Notes under the pieces: generated by a model
What the model was told of the DNA's origin: nothing
Seen by the model: only the letters and a program-made list of their open reading frames with translations
Database searches by the model: none
Shown: piece by piece, positions 1 to 6,892 of the stretch
Numbering within the stretch: position 1 is the stretch's first letter
Layout: each line of letters opens with the position of its first letter
Program-made: the position numbers and the translations under genes
Assembly: GCA_919901705.1 (NCBI GenBank)
Contig: CAKKPR010000275.1
Location: 1 to 8,593, forward strand
Direction of reading: 5' to 3'
Length of the DNA stretch: 8,593 bases
Origin: Thermodesulfovibrionales bacterium
Lineage (GTDB): Bacteria > Nitrospirota > Thermodesulfovibrionia > Thermodesulfovibrionales > UBA1546

Positions 1-250
1 CGACAATCCAATACAGTCGCAAGACGTGACATTTAACATTCTCGCTCCAGGCGTAGTGAAAGATCATTATACTGCTGGTTTGACCTTCAAGGTGAGCAAA
101 AGTTCTGAATTGACGGTTTCGTATATGCATGCCAAGAATAACTCTGTATCAGGTAGTAGTCTCTTTAATGATTTTGGCGTTGATGCCGGCAATGAAAAAA
201 TCAAGATGCACCAGAACTCTTTGGGCCTTGCCTTCGGGATGGCTTTTTAA
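1..250 (+). CDS. OmpP1/FadL-family outer membrane transporter, C-terminal fragment
   Basis: This is the 3' end of a gene that begins before the window. The reading frame is open from base 2 and ends at TAA 248-250, giving about 82 residues. The segment NILAPGVVKDHYTAGLTF, followed by SELTVSYMHA, a short loop, and then QNSLGLAFGMAF, matches the last beta-strands of FadL/OmpP1/TodX proteins as I know them. These are outer-membrane beta-barrels that admit hydrophobic compounds such as long-chain fatty acids or aromatics. The alternating polar/apolar strands and the terminal Phe (the BAM-complex recognition residue) support an outer-membrane barrel. An internal GTG at 26 is not a real start, since the family-type sequence continues upstream of it. 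The substrate cannot be told from this fragment. The gene is followed by its own terminator, so it is not co-transcribed with rtcA. Confidence 0.85.
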   Translation, partial: DNPIQSQDVTFNILAPGVVKDHYTAGLTFKVSKSSELTVSYMHAKNNSVSGSSLFNDFGVDAGNEKIKMHQNSLGLAFGMAF

Positions 251-293
251 ATAGCAGATAACTGAAGCGATGCTGTTTTTTTGAAATATCTCT

Positions 294-324
294 ATGGGAG
301 AGGGTGATTCCTCTCCCATTTTTA
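294..324 (+). terminator. Rho-independent terminator of the porin gene
   Basis: A perfect 10-bp stem (294-303 ATGGGAGAGG with 310-319 CCTCTCCCAT) encloses a 6-nt loop and is followed directly by a T-run (319-323). It lies 44 bp after the porin stop codon and is in the correct orientation for it. The A at the stem base opposite the T-run gives only weak bidirectional potential. Confidence 0.88.
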
Positions 325-328
325 TTAT

Positions 329-437
329 AGCTCCCCTCCTATTTTAGGAGGGGTGTCCGAAGGACAGGGTGGTAAGTGGGAAGGAAATTCATTCTAATCA
401 AACCACCCCTGCCCCTCCTTAACTAAGGAGGGGAGTT
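329..437. repeat. Palindromic intergenic repeat (about 107 bp, MITE/REP-like)
   Basis: The ends are inverted: CTCCCCTCCT (331-340) against AGGAGGGGAG (426-435). Each end is also a hairpin by itself: 333-340 pairs with 346-353, and 412-420 pairs with 425-433. Inside are a small GTCC-GAA-GGAC hairpin (355-365) and a GGGTGGT/ACCACCC pair (367-373 with 402-408), so the whole element folds into a branched structure. It encodes no protein. Elements of this look (CCCCTCC ends, internal GTCCGAAGGAC, GGTGG/CCACC) are, from memory, dispersed in many copies in some Nitrospirota and deltaproteobacterial genomes. This window holds a single copy, so its repetitive nature is inferred. Confidence 0.75.
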
Positions 438-489
438 AGGATACCCATTTGAAATGAGAAAGAACCTCTTTTTGTGATACCATAAATTC

Positions 490-1524
490 ATGATAGAAAT
501 AGATGGAAGCTTCGGTGAGGGCGGAGGCCAGATTTTGAGGACAGCCCTGAGCCTTTCAAGTCTTTTTTTGAAACCATTCAGAATATTTAATATCAGGAAG
601 GGCAGAAAAAAACCCGGGCTTATGCCTCAGCATCTGACATGTGTCAGGGCAATGCAGCTTATCTCAGGTGCAGAGGTAGCTGGCGACAAAATAGGTTCTT
701 CAGTGCTTGTTTTTAAACCTAAGAGTGTTAAGGCGGGAGAATTTTTCTTTGACATAGGTACAGCCGGTTCGACATCTTTGGTTCTTCAGACTATTGTCCC
801 ATCCTTAATTTTTTCAAGTGAAAAAACCTCAGTAATATTAGTAGGAGGGACTCATGTTCCTTTCAGCCCTTCATTTGATTATATAGCAGAGGTCTTTGCC
901 CCTGTTCTGGGGAAAATGGGGATAAGAATCGAATTGAAGATAGAGTCTTATGGATTTTATCCAAGGGGTGGCGGGAAGATCAGGGTTGATATCTTTCCCG
1001 CAAAGGACATTAAACCTTTAAGAGTTACAGAGAGAGGCGCTATTCTAATGATAAAGGGATATTCAGGCACAGGAAACCTTCCCTTATCTATAGCTGAAAG
1101 GCAAAAGAGCGCTGCAATTAAAAAAATACAAACTGAGATAAAAGACCTCATGCAGCCTGTGGATATCGAGATATTGAACGTCTCTTCACCCGGTCAGGGG
1201 ACATTTATATACCTGCATTCAGAGACAGAAAAGGCTATTGCAGGTTTTACGTCTCTCGGCGAAAGAGGTAAAAAAGCAGAGGCCGTTGGAGAAGAAGCGG
1301 CAGAGGAGTTTAGCGAATATTATTTTACGAATGTAGCTTTCGACAGGCACTTGCCGGACCAGATAGTTTTATATCTTTCAATGTCCAAAGAAGAATCGAT
1401 ATTTACAACATCCTGTATAACACAGCATCTAATGACAAATTTATGGGTCATAGGTCTGTTTACTGGATTTCATTATTCAGTTGCCGGAACAATAGGGGAA
1501 ACAGGGGTTGTAAAAATAAAGTAA
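490..1524 (+). CDS. rtcA: RNA 3'-terminal phosphate cyclase (RtcA)
   Basis: RtcA converts an RNA 3'-phosphate to a 2',3'-cyclic phosphate through a covalent enzyme-AMP intermediate, in the cytoplasm, as part of RNA repair or end-processing. The 344-residue length is normal for the family (about 340). The N-terminal signature IDGSFGEGGGQILRTAL (residues 4-20) and KPGLMPQHLT (41-50) are typical, as is the PRGGGK segment (158-163) leading into the inserted domain. Near the C-terminus DRHLPDQ (285-291) and TQHLMTN (311-317) carry the active-site region; His313 aligns with the histidine adenylated in E. coli RtcA (His309). The ATG at 490 gives the standard MIEIDGSFGEGG start, although no good Shine-Dalgarno sequence is visible upstream. 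In E. coli rtcA is paired with the ligase rtcB; here neither rtcB nor rtcR is adjacent, so the gene looks like a stand-alone unit between a repeat and pilT. Confidence 0.95.
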   Translation: MIEIDGSFGEGGGQILRTALSLSSLFLKPFRIFNIRKGRKKPGLMPQHLTCVRAMQLISGAEVAGDKIGSSVLVFKPKSVKAGEFFFDIGTAGSTSLVLQTIVPSLIFSSEKTSVILVGGTHVPFSPSFDYIAEVFAPVLGKMGIRIELKIESYGFYPRGGGKIRVDIFPAKDIKPLRVTERGAILMIKGYSGTGNLPLSIAERQKSAAIKKIQTEIKDLMQPVDIEILNVSSPGQGTFIYLHSETEKAIAGFTSLGERGKKAEAVGEEAAEEFSEYYFTNVAFDRHLPDQIVLYLSMSKEESIFTTSCITQHLMTNLWVIGLFTGFHYSVAGTIGETGVVKIK

Positions 1525-1544
1525 AATTTTTCAGTCATAGCGGC

Positions 1545-1574
1545 TTGACATGTGCTCCCTCTCAAGGTATTCTT
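1545..1574 (+). promoter_or_regulatory. Probable sigma-70 promoter for pilT
   Basis: A consensus -35 box TTGACA (1545-1550) is followed after 18 bp by TATTCT (1569-1574, four of six matches to TATAAT) in the 94-bp gap between rtcA and pilT. The following AT-rich stretch (TAATAAAATTATAC, 1573-1586) would ease melting and offers alternative -10 boxes at poorer spacing. A GGGGG run (1609-1613) just before the pilT ATG may serve as ribosome binding site. No transcription data support it; this is pattern only. Confidence 0.5.
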
Positions 1575-1618
1575 AATAAAATTATACTAACTGCTTTATT
1601 TGTAACATGGGGGAATAA

Positions 1619-2761
1619 ATGAAAGAGCACATGGACAATATTTTAAAAATGGCTTATAGCCGTAATGCCTCTGACATACATATTACTGCCGGCAAGCCTC
1701 CGATGATAAGGGAGAAGGGTGAGATGGTTGCGCTCGAGAACTACCCTGCGCTTACAGCTGAACATACAAAGAAGCTTATTTACAGCATAATAAGTGAAAG
1801 CCAGCAAAAAGACTTTGAAAAAAATTTAGAGCTTGATTGTTCATATTACATCCGTGACCTGTGCCGTTTCAGGGTTAATGTAATGATGCAGAAAGAATGC
1901 ACAGAAGCAGTGCTCCGTATTATTCCGTCAAAGATACCGCAGGCTAAAGATATCGGGCTTTCTGATGCAATACTTAGTTTCTCAAAATTACCGAGGGGAC
2001 TTGTGCTTGTTACCGGGCCTACCGGCAGCGGTAAATCCACCACACTGGCTGCATTAATAGAGGTTATAAATCAAACCCGCAAAGACCACATAATTACGGT
2101 TGAAGATCCCATAGAGTTTGTTTATGAGGGCAAGAACTGTGTTATAAGGCAGAGAGAGGTAGGCAGTGATACGCATACGTTTCTGAATGCCCTTAAGCAT
2201 GTTTTGAGGCAGGATCCGGATATAATCCTGGTAGGGGAGATGCGTGATCTCGAAACCATTTCGCTTGCTATTACAGCGGCTGAGACAGGACATCTTGTTT
2301 TTGCAACTCTGCATACGCAGGATGCTGCACAGACAATTGACAGGGTTATTGACGTATTTCCTTCTCACCAGCAGCAGCAGGTCCGGGTGCAACTTGCAAG
2401 TACTCTCGAGGGCGTTGTCTGTCAGCAATTGTTGCCAAAGGCAGACGGCAAGGGAAGGGTGGCAGCAAGAGAGGTCATGGTAGTGACACCGGCAATATCA
2501 AACCTTATCAGGGAAGGCAAGACGCACCAGATATACAGCGCAATAGAAACAGGCGCAAAATTCGGCATGGTCAGTATGGACAGCACCCTGCTTGAACTGG
2601 TGAAGCAGAGGTTAATTACGGTAGACGTTGCCCTGTCAAAGAGCTCAAATCCCGAATCCCTGCGCGGGAGAATCAATGCCCTGGGCATGGTTGGAGCAGG
2701 CCCATCCGCGGGACCAAGACCTGTGCCTCCGGGACCGGCTCAGATGGGCAGGAAGATATGA
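1619..2761 (+). CDS. pilT: Type IV pilus retraction ATPase PilT
   Basis: PilT is a cytoplasmic hexameric ATPase that depolymerises type IV pili, driving twitching motility, surface sensing and DNA uptake. The protein is 380 residues. The N-terminal PAS-like domain begins with SRNASDIHITAGKPP (14-28). Walker A is GPTGSGKST (133-141), the Asp box TVEDPIEF (160-167), Walker B DIILVGEMRD (201-210, catalytic Glu207), and the His box ATLHTQDAAQTIDRV (229-243). The PilT-specific C-terminal motif AIRNLIRE appears as AISNLIRE (292-299), followed by GKTHQIYSAIETG and GMVSMDSTL. This favours PilT over PilU or PilB. One residue of the motif (Arg to Ser) differs. A Gly/Pro-rich tail (about 357-380) extends beyond the usual end. 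The ATG at 1619 follows a GGGGG run by 5 nt. The stop codon overlaps the start of the next gene (ATGA, 2758-2761), implying translational coupling. No other pilus genes are in the window. Confidence 0.94.
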   Translation: MKEHMDNILKMAYSRNASDIHITAGKPPMIREKGEMVALENYPALTAEHTKKLIYSIISESQQKDFEKNLELDCSYYIRDLCRFRVNVMMQKECTEAVLRIIPSKIPQAKDIGLSDAILSFSKLPRGLVLVTGPTGSGKSTTLAALIEVINQTRKDHIITVEDPIEFVYEGKNCVIRQREVGSDTHTFLNALKHVLRQDPDIILVGEMRDLETISLAITAAETGHLVFATLHTQDAAQTIDRVIDVFPSHQQQQVRVQLASTLEGVVCQQLLPKADGKGRVAAREVMVVTPAISNLIREGKTHQIYSAIETGAKFGMVSMDSTLLELVKQRLITVDVALSKSSNPESLRGRINALGMVGAGPSAGPRPVPPGPAQMGRKI

Positions 2762-3735
2762 GCTTTGAAGAATTAAAGAACATATCTCTTTTCAGAAATA
2801 TGTCGGATGATATTTTCCAGATAGTTGCGCCTTTGGTCGGCGAGGAAAATTTCAAGGCAGGACAGGTGATATTTAAGGAAGGCTCTTCTGCAGACAGGTT
2901 ATTTATCATAAAAAACGGTGAAGCGGAGATCCGGAAAGTAATAGCAAAAGAAGAGGAAAGATATAAATTGATAGCAGTTCTGGATAAGGGTGAATTTTTT
3001 GGCGAGATGGCTATTTTTCTGGATCAGCCCCGCTCAGCAGAGGCCGTGGCAAAAACTGATACAACGCTTTTAACAATAAGCAAAAAAGACTTCTCGGATT
3101 TATTCAACAGCAGTCCTGCTGCTGCGTTTAAGATCATGGAGTTTTTTACGTCTGTTATTATGGACAGGCTGCGCAAAACTACAAATGAGCTTGTGACTAT
3201 TTATGAGACAGGCAGGCTCGTAAGCGCTGTGCGCAGCGTGTCAGAGCTTTCGGATATTGTTATGGAAAAAGTCTTTGGCGCCATAGAGCCTGAGGCAGGG
3301 CTTTTTATAATATGGAACACGTTTAACAGGGAGTTCGAGGTCTACGGTCAAAAAGGCTTTAACCTTGGAATAGGGGCGGATTTGCCAGAAAGCGACCCTC
3401 TTGTCAAATGGCTTGTTGAGAACGGCGAGCCCTTTCTTTCATTTGATCTTAAGAATGACAACAGGATTTCAATATCCGAAGAAAGCATTTACAGCGGCTG
3501 TTCCATGCTGGCATCGCCATTTTTTTCACATGACAGCTCGGTTGCGAGTCGCAACGACCTGTCGGGATTCATAATTCTTTTAAACAGGACAAGACAGAAT
3601 GCTTTTTCCTACGAACATATGATCCTCCTTTCTGCCATAAGCGGCTATGTTTCAGTTGCTTTTGATAACCTGCAATACATGCAGGAGGCAATAGACCGTT
3701 CCAGGCTCAGCCGTGCAAAGGCAACGATACAGTAA
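2758..3735 (+). CDS. Cyclic-nucleotide-binding and GAF-like domain protein coupled to pilT
   Basis: The 325-residue product starts with a CRP/FNR-type cyclic-nucleotide-binding beta-roll (about 5-118). It keeps the phosphate-binding cassette: FGEMA (81-85) and PRSA (91-94), equivalent to the Gly-Glu and Arg-Ser residues that hold the nucleotide ribose-phosphate in CRP. A helical linker (about 120-160) follows, then an alpha/beta domain that looks like a GAF sensor (about 160-305; strands GLFIIWNTF and SGFIILLNR, ending in a long helix). No helix-turn-helix is present, so this is unlikely to be a transcription factor; a signal-responsive regulator acting on a partner protein is more likely. 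AGGA (2750-2753) inside pilT can act as ribosome binding site. The 4-bp overlap suggests it is made together with PilT and may tune pilus retraction. The partner and ligand (cAMP, cGMP or other) are inference; the GAF assignment is from fold pattern, less certain than the cNMP domain. Confidence 0.85.
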   Translation: MSFEELKNISLFRNMSDDIFQIVAPLVGEENFKAGQVIFKEGSSADRLFIIKNGEAEIRKVIAKEEERYKLIAVLDKGEFFGEMAIFLDQPRSAEAVAKTDTTLLTISKKDFSDLFNSSPAAAFKIMEFFTSVIMDRLRKTTNELVTIYETGRLVSAVRSVSELSDIVMEKVFGAIEPEAGLFIIWNTFNREFEVYGQKGFNLGIGADLPESDPLVKWLVENGEPFLSFDLKNDNRISISEESIYSGCSMLASPFFSHDSSVASRNDLSGFIILLNRTRQNAFSYEHMILLSAISGYVSVAFDNLQYMQEAIDRSRLSRAKATIQ

Positions 3736-3784
3736 CATCAGCAAGGTTGACCTTTTGTGCTGTTAAAGAATAGAATATGAAGCA

Positions 3785-4120
3785 ATGAAACAAGAAGACA
3801 AGACATTATTTGAGTTGCAGTCTGAAGTTTGCAAGACGCTTGCGAGTCCCAAGAGGCTTGAGATTCTCAATGCGCTTAAAAGCGGTGAAAAGACCGTGAC
3901 CGAGCTTGTAAATATACTGGGCGCTCCCAAGGCAAATGTATCACAGCACCTTGCTGTCATGAGGCATGCCGGGATTCTGAAATCCAGAAGAGACGGGGTC
4001 AGTATATATTACAGGGTTGCAAATCCAAAAGTGATTAAGGCCTGTGTTCTGATGCGGGAGGTTCTCACAGAACAGATGCAGGAGAAAAGCAGGCTTATCA
4101 AGATAGTATCAAAGGGCTGA
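3785..4120 (+). CDS. ArsR/SmtB-family winged-helix transcriptional regulator
   Basis: The 111-residue protein is a typical single-domain ArsR regulator: CKTLASPKRLEILNAL (16-31) forms the first helices, VTELVNILGAPKANVSQHLAVMRHAGIL (38-65) is the helix-turn-helix with its recognition helix, and RRDGVSIYYRV (68-78) is the wing. The metal-binding ELCVCDL motif of classical ArsR/SmtB members is absent (the site reads KTVTEL). Only two cysteines occur, Cys16 in the first helix and Cys87 in the C-terminal helix (KACVLM), so a thiol-based or divergent signal is possible but unproven. It lies 49 bp after the cNMP/GAF gene on the same strand and could be co-transcribed; no divergent target gene or clear operator is visible. 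The ATG at 3785 has a poor ribosome binding site. It converges on the nuclease gene with a 15-bp gap. Confidence 0.88.
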   Translation: MKQEDKTLFELQSEVCKTLASPKRLEILNALKSGEKTVTELVNILGAPKANVSQHLAVMRHAGILKSRRDGVSIYYRVANPKVIKACVLMREVLTEQMQEKSRLIKIVSKG

Positions 4121-4135
4121 AAAACTGTTACCAAA

Positions 4136-6841
4136 TCAGGACGAAGTCTGTATGTACGGACAATAGGGTTTTTCATGGCAGTTTCTGCATGTCTGCTCGT
4201 TTAAAGGAGATGCAGTAAAATTCCCGTCTCTCATTTCTGAAAGTGTCGCATCAAGATATTTCATTCCTGCTGTTATGTAATCTTCTATGGTTTTGCCCTC
4301 GCGCTTATCGTTTCTTCCCGGAATCCATATTATCTTGATATCTTTAAGTGAATATATGCCGACACGTTCCACCTTGAAACCAAGCGATTTCATCAGCGCC
4401 GCATAAAGGAACAGCTGAAGGCTTGCGCCTTTATTCAGGACCTCGAGCCTGTTGAGCTGTGCCGAGCCTGTTTTATAGTCAATGAGTTCAACGACGTCGT
4501 CTTTTTTGTCTACCCTGTCTATCTTGCCTTTGAGTTTTATCCCTTCTATGATTTCTCCTTCAACAGACACCTCAGCCTCCATAAAAGAATATCCTTCATC
4601 TGTAAGTTTGCTTTCAATTTCATAGATATCGGGAAGGATGAAAAGGAAAGAATCCCTGATGAAATTTTTCCAATAATTTTCTATGGGCTGTTCATCAAGG
4701 ATTTTTTTAAAGAGATTTTCAGCATTTAGCCTCATTTCATCAAAGGTTGTAAACGGTTTCGACATTAATTTTTCCATGATTTCATGAATTATAGTGCCGA
4801 GGAGCATTGTCTCAACCTTGTATTCCTTTGTTTCCGGAGGTTCAAGTTTAAGGATTTTTTCTATAAAGAATTTTCTGGGACATGTTCTGTAATAGTCAAT
4901 GTTTGTGACGGGTATGTGCGAATTTATTCCAAAATATTTCCTGGCCAGATATGTTTTTATATTGTTGATCTCCTTTATATGCGATGACAGTAGGTTCTTT
5001 CCCTGCCTGAGCAGTTCCTCTTCCCTGCATAGTATCCCCGGAGTATGCTGGACAGTTTCAGCCTTCCATGGCAGAAAAGGCGACGCCAGGAATACTTTGT
5101 CTGCCTCCATTGCCGGATAGGAAAGGTGGAGATTTTTTGAGGAGTCTGTCATTCTCTGAAATATAAATTTTTGCAGGTAAAGGTATCTCTTCATGTTAAC
5201 AAGGCCAAGCCTTGTCCTTACGCTGTCCGGAAATATATGGTCTATCTCAGGCATTGAGGGCAGGTCTCCATCCTTCAAACCGCCGATATACAGATATTCC
5301 GGCTCAGCGCCTCTCAGCTCGAAAAACCCTGAAACCTGCACTCCTGTGCCTTCTGTTTCGGTTTTTGCTGTGTTCTGGACATGTTTGAGGCTATCAATAA
5401 ACTGGCGCAGCGAGGTATCTGAAGCAGTCAGAATGAGATTATCAATAAGGGACAATTCTTTTAGCATCTCAGCTGCCTGCTCTTTGAGGTCTGTATCTTC
5501 ACCGGAGAAATCGAGTTCTGCCAGTATCACAGCTAACCCTTCACAGAATTGCTTGTATGTGCCTTTTTCTTTTATAGATGCAAGAGGGGCAAGTTTTTTG
5601 AATATCCACTTGATTTTTTGTTCTATCTCAGGCGGCAACCCTGTGAGAGTTTTAGTCAGATTGAGCCAGGAGTTTTTCCCTTTGATTATTCCTGAATTGA
5701 GAGATATCTGAGGAATATATTCCCTGAATATCTCAGGCATTTTTTTGAAATATGGAGATATGAGGAATTGCGAAAACAACAGCCTTGGATAATCGTCTGC
5801 GATTGATTCAAGCATTGCTGTCAGGTCCAGGAAGGGTTTTGTTTTTCCAACAGGCTTTGATAAAGAAAAAGTGCAGGGTATGCCGTACCTCCTGAATACC
5901 CTCTCGATAATGTCTGAGTATACATGCAGTTTCGGGAATGTAAGTATGATGTTGTCTAAGGACCTGCATTTTCCTGATATGAACATATTTTTTATATGCC
6001 TTGCAATGCCCTCAACCTCCTCATCTATTCCAGGATACGAGATATATGATGGGCTCACCGTTCTTTTTTCCGAAGGCAATATAGTCGCTATAGTATTAAA
6101 GTTATTCTTTATGAAAATCTCAAAACTATTTGTTATTGAATAGAAATTTTCATCATAAGGTATTGAGATAAGGGTTGTATTTGAGTGCTCAATAAGCTTT
6201 TTCAGTATCAGCTCTTCTGCAGGCGTAATCTCATAAAAACTATCGAGAATCAGGATAGCAGGGTTGTGTTTAAGCTTTGCTATTAAATCAGGGCTTTCTC
6301 CAAGGACATCGTTTTCATCCAGAGTATTATGCCTGTTCATGATTTCCTGATAACCCCTGAATATCTCAATGGCATCCATGGCCCTTTTTGAACCCTTTTC
6401 AGGAACATTGAGGTCTTTAAAAATACCACTTAGCTCAACCCGTACGGATTCAATATCTTTATGCGGGCGATATTGTTTTATCTCGTCAATGAAATTACTG
6501 ATGATGGATGAAAAACCAATGCCTTTACCTGAGAGCCTTGAAATAATGATAGGTATAAGTGATTCAGGCAAGAGGCTTTTATTCCCATAAAGGTAATAAA
6601 GCCTTTTTGAGAACTGTTTTATTGTCATCATCTCAGGGGGAATATAAGTGCTTTTTGTTAATCCGTGGAAGATGCGCCGGCTGTCTTTTATTTTTCCCGG
6701 GGTAGGGGCGAGATAGAGTATCCCGGAATAGTCCTTGCCATTTATTTCAGAGATTGCTGTTTTTAACATATTCCCGGTAAAGCCTCTATAGCTGAATGGG
6801 ACATAGAAGATATTGACCTGTCTTTGGTGATGATTTGTCAT
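4136..6841 (-). CDS. AddB-like PD-(D/E)XK nuclease with predicted 4Fe-4S cluster
   Basis: The C-terminal third (about 640-901) is a RecB/AddB-type nuclease: LGTIIHEIME (681-690, His686), GKIDRVD (772-778, Asp775), LIDYKTG (786-792, Asp788 and Lys790) and QLFLYA (809-814). Cys654 together with Cys885, Cys888 and Cys894 (C-x2-C-x5-C) reproduces the iron-sulphur staple of AddB. Upstream, remnants of a UvrD-like helicase fold are visible: ILILDSFYEITPAEE (196-210) and the AddB-like segment FFELRGAEPEYLYIGGLKDG (506-525). The N-terminal strand NIFYVPFSYRG lacks the GxxGxGKT P-loop, so ATP-driven helicase activity looks lost, as described for some AddB/RexB-type subunits. At 901 residues it is shorter than Firmicute AddB (about 1,160). 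AddB normally works with AddA in double-strand-break repair; no addA is adjacent. The gene starts 51 bp after the TPM gene upstream on the same strand, in the same reading frame, with no intervening ATG and no obvious Shine-Dalgarno. Confidence 0.88.
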   Translation of the reverse strand: MTNHHQRQVNIFYVPFSYRGFTGNMLKTAISEINGKDYSGILYLAPTPGKIKDSRRIFHGLTKSTYIPPEMMTIKQFSKRLYYLYGNKSLLPESLIPIIISRLSGKGIGFSSIISNFIDEIKQYRPHKDIESVRVELSGIFKDLNVPEKGSKRAMDAIEIFRGYQEIMNRHNTLDENDVLGESPDLIAKLKHNPAILILDSFYEITPAEELILKKLIEHSNTTLISIPYDENFYSITNSFEIFIKNNFNTIATILPSEKRTVSPSYISYPGIDEEVEGIARHIKNMFISGKCRSLDNIILTFPKLHVYSDIIERVFRRYGIPCTFSLSKPVGKTKPFLDLTAMLESIADDYPRLLFSQFLISPYFKKMPEIFREYIPQISLNSGIIKGKNSWLNLTKTLTGLPPEIEQKIKWIFKKLAPLASIKEKGTYKQFCEGLAVILAELDFSGEDTDLKEQAAEMLKELSLIDNLILTASDTSLRQFIDSLKHVQNTAKTETEGTGVQVSGFFELRGAEPEYLYIGGLKDGDLPSMPEIDHIFPDSVRTRLGLVNMKRYLYLQKFIFQRMTDSSKNLHLSYPAMEADKVFLASPFLPWKAETVQHTPGILCREEELLRQGKNLLSSHIKEINNIKTYLARKYFGINSHIPVTNIDYYRTCPRKFFIEKILKLEPPETKEYKVETMLLGTIIHEIMEKLMSKPFTTFDEMRLNAENLFKKILDEQPIENYWKNFIRDSFLFILPDIYEIESKLTDEGYSFMEAEVSVEGEIIEGIKLKGKIDRVDKKDDVVELIDYKTGSAQLNRLEVLNKGASLQLFLYAALMKSLGFKVERVGIYSLKDIKIIWIPGRNDKREGKTIEDYITAGMKYLDATLSEMRDGNFTASPLNEQTCRNCHEKPYCPYIQTSS

Positions 6842-6892
6842 GGGATAGGATAACGGATTTTGGTGAAAGGATGCAAAAGAGAAAATAAGGGT

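Noticed and set aside
329..437. CRISPR-like array suggested by repeated CCCCTCC/GGAGGGG blocks
   Set aside because: The blocks are arms of hairpins, not evenly spaced direct repeats with unique spacers, and there are no cas genes. The nuclease at 4136-6841 resembles Cas4 only through the shared RecB-type fold and Fe-S cysteines.
449..489. TTGAAA (449-454) with TGATAC (475-480) as an rtcA promoter
   Set aside because: The spacer is 20 bp and the -10 match is weak; I could not choose a convincing pair, so it is not listed as a feature.
1606..1621. A three-codon frame (ATG GGG GAA TAA) ending directly at the pilT ATG
   Set aside because: The GGGGG run is more simply the ribosome binding site; such tiny frames occur by chance.
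3777..3788. A three-codon frame (ATG AAG CAA TGA) overlapping the arsR start as ATGA
   Set aside because: It could couple translation, but nothing beyond the overlap supports it and no Shine-Dalgarno precedes it.
4146..4173. Stem GTCTGTA/TACGGAC followed by TTTTT as a terminator for the plus-strand genes
   Set aside because: The loop is tiny, one pair is G-U, and the T-run starts 7 nt after the stem; too weak, and it lies inside the 3' end of the nuclease gene.
5193..5711. Plus-strand frame of 172 codons opposite the nuclease gene
   Set aside because: It lies wholly inside the well-supported nuclease gene and shows no recognisable domain; it is a complementary-strand artefact.
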